From Brachybacterium sp036311905 (GTDB lineage Bacteria > Actinomycetota > Actinomycetes > Actinomycetales > Dermabacteraceae): DNA of 64,000 nt. Below are positions 35,041-48,507 of the stretch, one piece after another. Positions within the stretch are counted from its first letter, which is position 1; each line of letters begins with the position of its first letter. The position numbers were made by a program, and so were the translations under genes. Location: contig NZ_JAZDCH010000006.1 of assembly GCF_036311905.1 (NCBI RefSeq), positions 1 to 64,000 on the forward strand, given 5' to 3'. The notes under the pieces were generated by a model. That model searched no databases. It saw only the letters and a program-made list of their open reading frames with translations, and was not told where the DNA came from.

Positions 35041-37752
35041 TCAGTGGGCGGCCGCTAGCCAGGAGGGGCCGACGCCGATCCCGACCTCGAGCGGGACCGA
35101 CAGCTCGTAGGCCTCACCCATGCCCCGGGCCACCAGCGCCCGCAGCTCCTGCTCCTCGCCGGCGGCGACCTCGAGCACGAGCTCGTCGTGGACCTGGAGC
35201 AGCACGCGGGAGCTGAGCGCGGAGGCCGCGAGGAGCTCGTCGACGCGCAGCATGGCGAGCTTGATGATGTCCGCGGCGCTGCCCTGGATCGGGGAGTTCA
35301 GCGCGACCCGCTCGGCGTTCTCGCGGCGCTGGCGGTTGTCCGAGGTGAGGTCGGGCAGATAGCGGCGTCGCCCCAGGATGGTCTCGGTGTACCCGGTCTC
35401 GCGGGCCCTCTCGACGCTCGCCCGCAGGTAGTCGCGCACCCCACCGAAGCGCTCGAAGTAGCCGTCCCGCAGCGCCGTCGCCTCGCCCTGGGAGATGCGC
35501 AACTGCCGAGCCAGGCCGAAGGCGCTGAGCCCGTAGGCGAGGCCGTAGCTGACGGCCTTCGTCTTCGAGCGCATCTCGGCGTCGACGTCCTCGGGGGCGA
35601 CGTCGAAGACCCGCGAGGCGACGAAGCGGTGGAGGTCCTCCCCCGAGTTGAAGGCCTCGATCAGGCCAGCGTCCTCGGAGAGGTGCGCCATGATGCGCAT
35701 CTCGATCTGCGAGTAGTCCGCCGTCATCAGGTCCGCGTAGCCCTCGCCCGGGACGAAGATCTCGCGGATGCGCTGCCCCTCGTGGGTGCGCACCGGGATG
35801 TTCTGCAGGTTCGGATCGGTCGAGGCCAGGCGACCGGTGGCGGCGGCGGTCTGCAGGAAGGTGGTGTGCACGCGGGAGCCGTGGTCCACGGCCGCGTCGA
35901 GGCCCACCAGGTAGCCGGTCAGCTTGCTCATCTCGCGGAAGCGCAGCAGCCAGGAGAGGAAGTCGTGGCCGGAGGAGCCCGGCTCGACCTTGTCCTGGAG
36001 ATCCGCGAGGGATTCGGCGTCCGTCGAGAAGCCCGAGGCGATCTTCCGGGTGCGGGGCATGGCGAGGGTGTCGAAGAGGACCGTCTGCAGCTGCTTCGGC
36101 GAGGCGAGGTTGACCTCCTCGCCGACGATCGCGCCGGCCTCCCGCTTGGCCTGTGCGACGAAGCCCTCGAACTCGGACTGCAGGGCGGCGAGGCGCTCGA
36201 GATCCAGGGCGATGCCCCGCTCGTGCATGCTCACCAGACTGCGCTGGAGCGGCAGCTCGAGCTCGTGCAGGATCTTCGCGGCCCAGGGCTCCGCCGTCAG
36301 CTGGTCGGCGAGGCGCTTGGCGACGGTGAGCAGCGCCGCGGCGGAGCGGGCGAGGCGCTCGGCAGCGCGCACCACGTGCTCCTCCCGGGCCTCGGCGGAC
36401 TCCTTGGCGAGGGTGGCCTGTGCGGGCTTGCGCGGCCGCGGCTCGAAGGTCACGCCGGCGTGCTCGGCGGCGAGGGTCTCCGCGTCGTAGGTGCGGGCCC
36501 CGGGGCGCAGGACGAAGGCCTCGAGGGCGAGGTCGTGCCTCCCCTCCCCCAGCCGGTGCCCGTGCTCGCCGAGGAAGGCGAGAGCCGCCTGAGCCCCGGC
36601 GACCTCGATCCGCGGGGTGTCCTCGAGCAGCCGGGTGAGGACGGCGGTGGCCTCCTCGTCCAGGGCGGACAGGCGCAGCCCGACCGCGCGCTCGGGGGTG
36701 GCCAGACCCAGCAGCGGGCCGCCGCGCACATCGTCGGCCAGGTCGAGCGCGAGCAGCGCCGGCGACTGTCCGAGGGCGTCCGCGAGGTCCGCCGCGGTGC
36801 TCACGACGGACACCTCGAGGTCCGCCTCCACCTCCTGCTCGCCGTAGCCGTCCGCATCGAGGAAGACGTCGGGGACGTCGGCGCGGATCGTAGGACCGAA
36901 GGCGAGCTCGTCGAACACCTTCTGCAGGGCGACGCCGTCGCCGCGCCCCAGGGTGTAGTGCTCGGGGTCGGCGGGGAGGTCGAGATCGAGCACGGCGGCG
37001 TTCATGCGCCGGTTGCGCTCGACGTCCTCCCGATGGGCGCGCAGATTCTCCCCGGCCTTGCCCTTGATCTCGTCGGCATGGGCGAGCACACCGGGGAGAT
37101 CGCCGTGGGCGAGGATCCACTTCGCGGCGGTCTTGGGGCCGACGCCGGGCACGCCCGGCAGGTTGTCCGCGGCCTCGCCCACGAGCGCGGCGAGGTCGGG
37201 ATAGCGCTCCGGCGGGATGCCGTACTTCTCCTCGACGGCGGCGGGGGTCATCCGGCGCATCTCGGTGACGCCCTTGACCGGCTGCAGGAGCGTCACCCGC
37301 TCCCCCACCAGCTGGATCGAGTCCCGGTCGCTCGTGACGATGAGCGCCTCGTGGCCGTCCGCGGCGGCCCTCATGGCGAGGGTCGCGATGATGTCGTCGG
37401 CCTCGTAGTCCTCGTAGGTCAGCCAGCGCACCCCGAGCGCGTCGAGGACCTGCTGGATGAGCCCGATCTGACCGTGGAACTCGGGCGGGGTCACCTCGCG
37501 ACCGCCCTTGTACTGGTCGTAGATGCGGTCGCGGAAGGTCCCGCCGGGCAGGTCGAAGGCGACCGCCACGTGCGTGGGCCGCTCCGCGGCGACGACGTTG
37601 ATGATCATCCTGGTGAAGCCGTAGACGGCGTTGGTGGCCTGACCGCGCCCGTCGCTGAAGCCGTCGGCCGGCAGGGCGAAGAAGGCGCGGAACGCCATCG
37701 CATGCCCGTCGATGAGGAGGATCCGCTGGTCGCTGGGGGCGCTCGCACTCAT
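35041..37752 (-). CDS. polA: DNA polymerase I
   Basis: Replication and repair polymerase with 5' nuclease. 903 aa: 5'-3' exonuclease domain (about 10-300; LLIDGHAMAFRAFFALP, YEADDIIATLA, TSDRDSIQLV, GVPGVGPKTAAK), a 3'-5' exonuclease-like domain (about 325-500) that lacks the catalytic acids (LALDLADD where DTETD would be), and a complete polymerase domain with motif A DYSQIE (679-684), O-helix KAVSYGLAYG with Tyr736 in the E. coli Phe762 position, and motif C HDE (855-857). Lack of proofreading and the O-helix tyrosine are normal for actinobacterial Pol I. A shorter paralogue lies at 18794-20542. Confidence 0.97.
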   Translation of the reverse strand: MSASAPSDQRILLIDGHAMAFRAFFALPADGFSDGRGQATNAVYGFTRMIINVVAAERPTHVAVAFDLPGGTFRDRIYDQYKGGREVTPPEFHGQIGLIQQVLDALGVRWLTYEDYEADDIIATLAMRAAADGHEALIVTSDRDSIQLVGERVTLLQPVKGVTEMRRMTPAAVEEKYGIPPERYPDLAALVGEAADNLPGVPGVGPKTAAKWILAHGDLPGVLAHADEIKGKAGENLRAHREDVERNRRMNAAVLDLDLPADPEHYTLGRGDGVALQKVFDELAFGPTIRADVPDVFLDADGYGEQEVEADLEVSVVSTAADLADALGQSPALLALDLADDVRGGPLLGLATPERAVGLRLSALDEEATAVLTRLLEDTPRIEVAGAQAALAFLGEHGHRLGEGRHDLALEAFVLRPGARTYDAETLAAEHAGVTFEPRPRKPAQATLAKESAEAREEHVVRAAERLARSAAALLTVAKRLADQLTAEPWAAKILHELELPLQRSLVSMHERGIALDLERLAALQSEFEGFVAQAKREAGAIVGEEVNLASPKQLQTVLFDTLAMPRTRKIASGFSTDAESLADLQDKVEPGSSGHDFLSWLLRFREMSKLTGYLVGLDAAVDHGSRVHTTFLQTAAATGRLASTDPNLQNIPVRTHEGQRIREIFVPGEGYADLMTADYSQIEMRIMAHLSEDAGLIEAFNSGEDLHRFVASRVFDVAPEDVDAEMRSKTKAVSYGLAYGLSAFGLARQLRISQGEATALRDGYFERFGGVRDYLRASVERARETGYTETILGRRRYLPDLTSDNRQRRENAERVALNSPIQGSAADIIKLAMLRVDELLAASALSSRVLLQVHDELVLEVAAGEEQELRALVARGMGEAYELSVPLEVGIGVGPSWLAAAH

Positions 37753-37826
37753 GGGGAGCAGTCTCGCACGGGACGATCCCCGGCGCCGCTCCCCAGGGCG
37801 AGGGTCCCCGGGAGGGTGTCCCGACG

Positions 37827-38321
37827 ATGTGGCAGGCTCGCCCCATGCACCAGCACCCCGATACCTCCGGCAGCCCCGGTACTCCCGGCACTGATCGGTT
37901 GCGCGGCGAGGAGCTCGCCGCCCTCGTCGGCCCGATCACTCGCGGCACCCTGCTCGAGCGCTGCCAGATGGAGCTGGTGGAGCTCTCCTCCGAGGGAGGG
38001 ATCATGACCATGCCGGTCGCGGGGAACATCCAGCCCGCGGGGCTCCTCCACGGCGGGGCTACGATCGCCCTGGCCGAGTCGATCGCCTCCTTCGCGGCGA
38101 TCCTGCGGGCGCGCGAGGTGCACGGCGAGGGCGCCCAGGCGGTGGGCACCTCGGTCTCCGCGGTGCATCACCGCAGCGCTCGAGAAGGTCTGGTCACCGC
38201 GACCGCGTCCCTGCGCCACGGGGGCCGCCAGGTCGCGACCTACCTCGTCGACGTGCACGACGAGGCGGGGACGCTGCTGAGCACCGTGACCGTCTCGACC
38301 ATGCTGCTGCCGCCCCGCTGA
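37827..38321 (+). CDS. PaaI-family hotdog thioesterase
   Basis: 164-aa protein of the PaaI/YdiI acyl-CoA thioesterase family. The hotdog helix reads NIQPAGLLHGGATIALAES (catalytic region), followed by GTSVSAVHHRSAREGLVTATA and the C-terminal STVTVSTMLL. Substrate unknown; relatives hydrolyse aromatic or 1,4-dihydroxy-2-naphthoyl-CoA. Start ATG at 37827 (GGAGG 10 bases upstream) or 37845. Divergent from polA, 74 bases apart. Confidence 0.88.
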   Translation: MWQARPMHQHPDTSGSPGTPGTDRLRGEELAALVGPITRGTLLERCQMELVELSSEGGIMTMPVAGNIQPAGLLHGGATIALAESIASFAAILRAREVHGEGAQAVGTSVSAVHHRSAREGLVTATASLRHGGRQVATYLVDVHDEAGTLLSTVTVSTMLLPPR

Positions 38322-38399
38322 GGATCCCCGCGGCCGGAGCGGCTCGCCAGCAGGGCGGCTCGACATCCTCGCCGTCCCGTCCACCGGTCCGGGAGGCGC

Positions 38400-39761
38400 T
38401 CAGCCCTCCAGCTCGTAGCCGTCCGCCCCGTCGAACTCCAGCTCGTTGGCGTCGTTCCAGGCGTAGTGGCGGAAGTCGCCGACCCGCGGATCGCGGTCCG
38501 AACCCAGCTCGAGGGGACCCGACCGGCCCGCATAGGAGATCGACTCCTTGGCCCCCGCCGCCAGGGCATCGCGCAGCACCGTGCGGCACTCCCCGTAGTC
38601 GTTGCACTCCCCCGAGCCGGTGAGCACCCGCGGGATCGAGGCGGCGATCGCCGTGCCCTCGACGGAGAGCGCGTCTTGGGCGGCCAGCGCCGCGATCACG
38701 AACCCGTCATAGGCCTGCTGGGAGTAGGCGTACCCGGTGTCGTAGAGCCCTGGATCGACGTTGAGCATCATGTTGACGTGGCGGACGCTGTACTCGCCCC
38801 CCGGTTCGAGGCCCTTCGCCCGGGAGAGGCACTCGGCCGCCAAGTCCGCCTCGGCGTAGTTGACGCTCGCGGCCGGGGAGAGCTGGGCCGCGATCTCAAC
38901 GGTGGGCCGCTGCCCGCCGTCGAGGGTCGCCGTGTGCAGCGCGGAGAGGAACGGCCCCGTCTCCGGGCCGCCGTTGACGATGAGCAAGGCCGGCGGGGTC
39001 TCCAGCACGGAGGCGACCAGCGCGTTCACGTCGCCCAGATCGCCCGCGGCGTGGAAGTGCTCGAGGACCACCTTGCCGCCCGTCGGCCCGAGCACCTGGG
39101 TGAGCTCGAAGAGGAGGCTGCGACCCTGCGCCGAATCCTCCGAGACGTAGGCGACCGTTCCCGGAGCTCCGGCCCGGTCGCCGGAGACGGCCCAGGACTG
39201 CTCGGCGTAGTAGGCCGCGAGGGCCTTGTCGTTGGGGCACAGCCGGGCGAGCATGCCGGAGGTCTCGACCTCCGGGGCGCGGACGCTCATCCCCGAGCTG
39301 AAGACGTCGATCACGGCGATGCCCGCGGCGACGAAGGCGGGGATCGCGGCGACCAGCGCCTCCTCGTCCACCGAGGTGATGCAGGCCGTGACCCCGGCCT
39401 CGGCGAGTCCCTGGATGACCTCGGTGAGATCCGCGCCGGCCTCCGTGACGACGTGCCGGTCCACGAGGCCGACGTCGTGTCCGAAGAGGCCCTTCCACTC
39501 GGCGTTGACGTCGATCCAGGCCTCGTGCACCGCGAGGGCGATCGCGTTCTCGAAGGGCGCGGAGCGGCCGTAGCTCGCCCCGATCGACCCGAGGGTCAGC
39601 GCGGTGTCCGGCTCCGCGAGCGCATCGCCCGTCGGCGCCGTCGTGGTGGCCCGACGCCCGCGGCCGCGGCGGATGCCGCCGGTGCCGCAGGCGCTCAGCA
39701 GTCCCGCACCCAGGATCCCCGCCCCCAGGCCCTGCACCATCGTGCGCCGCGACATGCCCAT
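38400..39761 (-). CDS. Orphan lipoprotein ligand-binding protein (branched-chain amino acid ABC type)
   Basis: 453-aa type I periplasmic-binding protein. The signal reads MSRRTMVQGLGAGILGAGLL-SACG: a twin-arginine-like RR at 5-6 and a lipobox with Cys25, so it is an extracellular, membrane-anchored lipoprotein. The mature part resembles Leu/Ile/Val- or amide-binding proteins (LGSIGASYGRSAPFENAIALA, then TACITSVDEEALVAAIPAF, AYDGFVIAALAAQDAL). No permease or ATPase gene lies nearby. It follows an ANTAR response regulator by 56 bases on the same strand with a good GGGAGG site, so they are likely co-transcribed. It could be a sensor component or an ABC receptor using a distant permease. Confidence 0.82.
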   Translation of the reverse strand: MGMSRRTMVQGLGAGILGAGLLSACGTGGIRRGRGRRATTTAPTGDALAEPDTALTLGSIGASYGRSAPFENAIALAVHEAWIDVNAEWKGLFGHDVGLVDRHVVTEAGADLTEVIQGLAEAGVTACITSVDEEALVAAIPAFVAAGIAVIDVFSSGMSVRAPEVETSGMLARLCPNDKALAAYYAEQSWAVSGDRAGAPGTVAYVSEDSAQGRSLLFELTQVLGPTGGKVVLEHFHAAGDLGDVNALVASVLETPPALLIVNGGPETGPFLSALHTATLDGGQRPTVEIAAQLSPAASVNYAEADLAAECLSRAKGLEPGGEYSVRHVNMMLNVDPGLYDTGYAYSQQAYDGFVIAALAAQDALSVEGTAIAASIPRVLTGSGECNDYGECRTVLRDALAAGAKESISYAGRSGPLELGSDRDPRVGDFRHYAWNDANELEFDGADGYELEG

Positions 39762-39817
39762 GTCGAGACCTCCCCCGTCCGTCGTCTCGCCCGTTCGACG
39801 CCCCCGTCGCCGGGCGG

Positions 39818-40465
39818 TCAGTCCTTGCCGCCGCCCAACTGGTCCACGACCGCGTCCGCGACCTCGCGCATGGTGAGGCGACGGTCCATCGAGGTCTTCT
39901 GGATCCAGCGGAAGGCCTCCGGCTCGCTGAGGCCCATGTTGGTCTGCAGCAGGCCCTTGGCGCGATCGACGCGCTTGCGGGTCTCGAAGCGCTCCCCGAG
40001 GTCGGCGATCTCCGCCTCGAGCTGCGTGATCTGCTGGTAGCGGGAGATCGCGATCTCGATCGCGGGCAGCAGGTCCGCCGGGGTGAAGGGCTTGACGACA
40101 TAGGCCATGGCGCCGGCGTCGCGGGCGCGCTCGACGAGCTCGGCCTGCGAGAAGGCGGTGAGCATGACGACCGGAGCGAGATTGTCCTGGCCGATCTGCT
40201 CGGCCGCGGAGACACCGTCGGTCTTCGGCATCTTGACGTCCATCACGACCACGTCGGGGCGCAGCTCGCGCGCCTTCTCGACGGCGCTCTCGCCGTCGCC
40301 CACAGCGGCGACGACCTCGTAGCCGGCCTCGGTGAGGGTCTCGACGATGTCCATGCGGATGAGGCTCTCGTCCTCGGCCACCACCGCGGTACGGCGGACA
40401 CCGCCGGTCTCCTGGACCTCGAGATCCTGGTCGTCGGTGGGAAGGGAAGGATTCTGCTCAGTCAT
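39818..40465 (-). CDS. pdtaR: ANTAR-domain response regulator (PdtaR-like)
   Basis: 215 aa. Receiver domain (about 25-140) with acidic pocket AEDESL (30-35), phosphoacceptor Asp76 in VVVMDVKMP and the conserved KPF lysine; then a coiled-coil linker and an ANTAR RNA-binding domain (about 150-208: LGERFETRKRVDRAKGLLQ and GLSEPEAFRWIQKTSMDRR). ANTAR proteins bind paired hexanucleotide hairpins in nascent RNA and prevent termination. The cognate histidine kinase is not in the window. The first 20 residues are acidic and variable. The symbol follows the mycobacterial orthologue. Confidence 0.92.
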   Translation of the reverse strand: MTEQNPSLPTDDQDLEVQETGGVRRTAVVAEDESLIRMDIVETLTEAGYEVVAAVGDGESAVEKARELRPDVVVMDVKMPKTDGVSAAEQIGQDNLAPVVMLTAFSQAELVERARDAGAMAYVVKPFTPADLLPAIEIAISRYQQITQLEAEIADLGERFETRKRVDRAKGLLQTNMGLSEPEAFRWIQKTSMDRRLTMREVADAVVDQLGGGKD

Positions 40466-40541
40466 GTCGCCCTGTTGTCTCGTGGGTGTCCGCGGCGGGG
40501 ACGGGGTCCGTCGCGCCGCCGGGACCGGTGGTCATCAGCGG

Positions 40542-40548
40542 TATCCTA
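40542..40548. promoter_or_regulatory. Bidirectional -10-like element between pdtaR and tRNA-Leu
   Basis: TATCCTA reads as TATCCT toward the tRNA (28 bases before its 5' end) and TAGGAT(A) toward pdtaR (77 bases before its start). No clear -35 elements. Confidence 0.3.
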
Positions 40549-40575
40549 GTCCAGGCCTCCGTCCCGGGGGTGCGA

Positions 40576-40658
40576 GCCGGATTGGCGAAATGGCAGACGC
40601 GGCGCACTCAAAATGCGCTGTCCTCACGGGCGTGCGGGTTCGAGTCCCGCATCCGGCA
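40576..40658 (+). tRNA. tRNA-Leu (anticodon CAA)
   Basis: Class II tRNA, 83 nt. Acceptor arms GCCGGAT / ATCCGGC with discriminator A; anticodon loop CTCAAAA flanked by GCGCA / TGCGC gives anticodon CAA (reads UUG); long variable arm; T arm GCGGG-TTCGAGT-CCCGC. CCA is not encoded. Followed by a large palindromic terminator. Confidence 0.97.
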
Positions 40659-40688
40659 CCTCAGCGCGACAGATCACGACAGGCCACA

Positions 40689-40736
40689 ACGGATACGGCG
40701 CCCCTCGACCCATGGGTCGAGGGGCGCCGTATCCGT
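40689..40736. terminator. 48-nt perfect palindrome between tRNA-Leu and pyk (bidirectional terminator)
   Basis: The 24 bases at 40689-40712 (ACGGATACGGCGCCCCTCG and on) are exactly reverse-complemented by 40713-40736, with the centre at CCATGG. It lies 30 bases after the tRNA and 18 bases beyond the pyk stop, so it can end transcription from both sides. Confidence 0.8.
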
Positions 40737-40754
40737 GTGGCAGCAGCGGCCGGA

Positions 40755-42227
40755 TCAGGCCTGCTGCGGACCCGCCGCGATGCTCGCCGACTCGATGCGG
40801 GCCGACTCGGTCCCGTCGAGGTCGCCGATGCGGTGCACGCGCAGGGAGTTGGTCGAGCCGTGGACGCCGGGGGGCGAGCCGGCCGCGACGATCACCAGAT
40901 CGTTCTTCTGCAGGCCCTTGTGCTCGCGCAGCAGCTCGTCCACGACGGAGATCATCGCGTCGGTCTCCTTCTGCATCGGCACCAGGTGCGCCTCGATGCC
41001 CCAGGTCAGGGACAGCTGGCGGGCGACCTCGGGGTACGGGGTCAGGGCCAGCAGGGGGATGGTCGGGCGCAGGCGGGAGAGGCGGCGCGCGGTGTCGCCG
41101 GACTCGGTGAAGGTGACCAGGTACTGCGCGGAGAGCTGATCGCCGATCTCGGCGGCCGCGCGGGTGATGGCGCCACCGCGGGTGTGCGGGATGGTGCCCA
41201 GCGGGAGGATGCGGTCGGCGCCATTCTCCTCGGTGTTGGTGACGATGCGGGCCATGGTGCGGACCGCCTCAAAGGGGTACTTGCCCACGCTGGTCTCGCC
41301 CGAGAGCATGACCGCGTCGGCGCCGTCGAGGATCGCGTTCGCGCAGTCGGACGCCTCCGCGCGGGTGGGGCGCGGGCTCTCGATCATCGACTCGAGCACC
41401 TGGGTGGCGACGATGACGGGCTTCGCGTTGCGGCGGGCGAGCTCGATGGCGCGCTTCTGCACCAGCGGCACCTGCTCGAGCGGCAGCTCGACGCCGAGGT
41501 CGCCGCGGGCGACCATGATGCCGTCGAAGGCGCCGACGATCGAGCGCAGCGCGCGCACGGCCTGCGGCTTCTCGATCTTCGCGATGACCGGGACGCGGCG
41601 CCCCTCCTCCTGCATGATCCGCAGCACGTCGTCCATGTCGTGGGCGTCGCGCACGAAGGAGAGCGCGATGAGGTCCGCGCCGAGCTTGAGGCCCCAGCGG
41701 AGGTCGTCGATGTCCTTCTCGCTCATGGCGGGAACGGACACGGCGACGCCGGGCAGGTTGATGCCCTTGTTGTTGGAGACGGGCCCGGGGACCTCGACCA
41801 CGGTGGTGACATCGGTGTCGGTGACGTCCGTGACGCGCACCGAGACCTTGCCGTCGTCGATCAGGAGCACGTCGCCGGGGCGGCAGTCGCCCGGCAGGCC
41901 CTTGAAGGTAGTGGACACGCGCTCGCGGGTGCCGACGATGTCCTCGGTGGTGATCACGAAGGTGTCGCCGACCTCGAGCTGATGCGGCCCGTCGGAGAAC
42001 TTGCCCAGACGGATCTTGGGGCCCTGGAGGTCGACCAGGATGGCGACGTTGCGACCGAGATCGTCGGCCGCGCGACGGATGTTCGCGTAGACCTGCTCGT
42101 GGTCGGCGTGGGAGCCGTGGCTCAGATTCATCCGAGCCACGTTCATGCCTGCATCGATCAGGGTCCGGATCTGCTCATAGGTGTTGGTCGCCGGACCGAG
42201 TGTGCAGACGATCTTCGCTTTACGCAT
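40755..42227 (-). CDS. pyk: Pyruvate kinase
   Basis: Final step of glycolysis, phosphoenolpyruvate to pyruvate with ATP formation. 490 aa from the ATG at 42227 (N-terminus MRKAKIVCTLGPAT is typical; no clear ribosome site). Motifs: NLSHGSHADH, VDLQGPKIRLG, the active-site IAKIEKPQAVRAL with catalytic Lys, MVARGDLGVELP for metal binding, ATQVLESMI, and the C-terminal regulatory domain. It follows gltD at a distance of 106 bases, an order conserved in actinobacteria. Confidence 0.97.
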   Translation of the reverse strand: MRKAKIVCTLGPATNTYEQIRTLIDAGMNVARMNLSHGSHADHEQVYANIRRAADDLGRNVAILVDLQGPKIRLGKFSDGPHQLEVGDTFVITTEDIVGTRERVSTTFKGLPGDCRPGDVLLIDDGKVSVRVTDVTDTDVTTVVEVPGPVSNNKGINLPGVAVSVPAMSEKDIDDLRWGLKLGADLIALSFVRDAHDMDDVLRIMQEEGRRVPVIAKIEKPQAVRALRSIVGAFDGIMVARGDLGVELPLEQVPLVQKRAIELARRNAKPVIVATQVLESMIESPRPTRAEASDCANAILDGADAVMLSGETSVGKYPFEAVRTMARIVTNTEENGADRILPLGTIPHTRGGAITRAAAEIGDQLSAQYLVTFTESGDTARRLSRLRPTIPLLALTPYPEVARQLSLTWGIEAHLVPMQKETDAMISVVDELLREHKGLQKNDLVIVAAGSPPGVHGSTNSLRVHRIGDLDGTESARIESASIAAGPQQA

Positions 42228-42333
42228 GTCAACCCATCTGTAGTTCGAGTAAGGGCCGCGGCGCCTTCTCGGGCGAGCACAGGACGTGCTCCGCCGGAGG
42301 CGCCGCAGCATCGCGTGATCTGGGCACAGTCTT

Positions 42334-43813
42334 TCACACTGTGACGGGCTTCTCTCCCGGGTCCACGGGCGCGGGCAGAGAGGTCGAGCCCATCAGGTGG
42401 CGGTCGACGGCCGCGGCGGCGGAACGTCCCTCGGCGATCGCCCAGACGATGAGGCTCTGGCCTCGGGCGCAGTCGCCCGCGGTGAAGACGCCGGGCACCG
42501 AGGTCTGCCAGTCCTGGTCGTGCACGATGTTGCCGCGTGAGGTGATCTCCACACCCAGATCGGCCAGCAGGCCCTCTTCCTGGGTGCCCGTGAACCCCAT
42601 CGCGACGAGCACGAGGGTGGCGGGGAGCACGGTCTCCGTGCCGGGGGTCGGCACGCGGGAGCCGTCGAGGTACTGGGTGCGGGCGACCTTCAGTCCCGTG
42701 ACCGCGCCGCTCTCGTCGATCTCGAAGCCGGTCGTCGAGGCGAGGTAGGAGCGGTCGCCGCCCTCCTCGTGCGCCGTGGAGACCTCGAAGAGCACCGGGT
42801 GCACCGGCCAGGGCTGCTTCTCGTCGCGCTCGACCGGCGGCTGGGTACCGATCGCCAGAGTGGTCACGGAGCGGGCGCCCTGGCGCAGCGCGGTCCCGAG
42901 GCAGTCGGCTCCGGTGTCGCCGCCGCCGATGATCACCACGTCCTTGCCCTCGGCGGAGATCGCGTCCTCGACCCAGTCGCCCTCGACCAGGCGGTTGGCC
43001 TGGGTGAGGTACTCCATGGCGGGATGGATGCCGGTCGCCTCGCGGCCCGGGACCGCGAGGTCGCGCGGGGTCGAGGCGCCGGTCGCGAGGACCACCGCGT
43101 CGAAGCGGCTGCGGAGGTCGGCGACGCTCAGCGCGCTCTCGCCGGTCCCGCCGACGTCGACGCCGGTGCGGAAGCGGGTGCCCTCCTCGCGCATCTGCTG
43201 CAGGCGGCGGTCCACGTGGCGCTTCTCGAGCTTGAACTCGGGGATGCCGTAGCGGAGCAGGCCGCCGAGGCGGTCGTCGCGCTCGAGCACGACCACCGAG
43301 TGGCCGGCGCGGGTGAGCTGCTGCGCGGCCGCGAGGCCGGCGGGCCCGGACCCGACGACGGCCACGGTGCGGCCCGTGTGCCGGGTCGGCTCCACGGGCT
43401 TGACCCACCCCTCCTCGAAGGCGCGGTCGATGATCGAGACCTCGACGTTCTTGATGGTCACCGGCGGCTGGTTGATCCCCAGCACGCAGCTCGACTCGCA
43501 CGGGGCGGGGCAGGCGCGGCCGGTGAACTCCGGGAAGTTGTTGGTCGCGTGGAGGCGCTCCGAGGCCTGCTGCCAGTCGTCGCGGTAGACGAGGTCGTTC
43601 CACTCGGGGATGAGGTTCCCGAGCGGGCAGCCCTGGTGGCAGAACGGGATGCCGCAGTTCATGCAGCGTCCGGCCTGCCGGGAGACGACGCTGAGGGCGT
43701 CGGGGCCGCCCTTCTCGCGGGCCTCGTAGACCTCGCGCCAGTCCATCAGGCGCAGCGGCACCGGCCGACGGGCGGGGAGCTCGCGCTCGCGGTACCGCAG
43801 GAATCCGCGGGGA

Positions 43814-43821
<8 letters not shown>
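42334..43821 (-). CDS. gltD: Glutamate synthase, small subunit
   Basis: NAD(P)H-dependent subunit that feeds electrons to GltB. 495 aa: N-terminal cysteine-rich region for two 4Fe-4S clusters (CMNCGIPFCHQGCPLGN and CPAPCESSC), FAD-binding AVVGSGPAGLAAAQQL, second dinucleotide fold VIIGGGDTGADCLG, and the C-terminal VFTAGDCARGQSLIVWAI. Overlaps gltB by 8 bp. Confidence 0.97.
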
Positions 43822-48394
<4,573 letters not shown>

Positions 48395-48507
48395 GCGGAG
48401 GGCCCTTCCAGGGACGACGGCCGGGCGGCCGTCGATGGTCGACGGGATCCCGGGTCCCCTCCCTCGGTGCCGTGCGCCGCTCGATGGCGGTCACGGGTCC
48501 CCTGGGG
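48395..48507 (-). promoter_or_regulatory. gltB leader between lgt and gltB
   Basis: 113 bases. An 8-bp stem CGACGGCC / GGCCGTCG with a GGGC loop lies at 48415-48434, only 21 bases upstream of the gltB start. It could be a weak lgt terminator or a leader structure controlling gltBD. Confidence 0.35.

Noticed and set aside
35041..36850. PolA proofreading defect considered as unusual
   Set aside because: Loss of the exonuclease acids is normal for actinobacterial DNA polymerase I.
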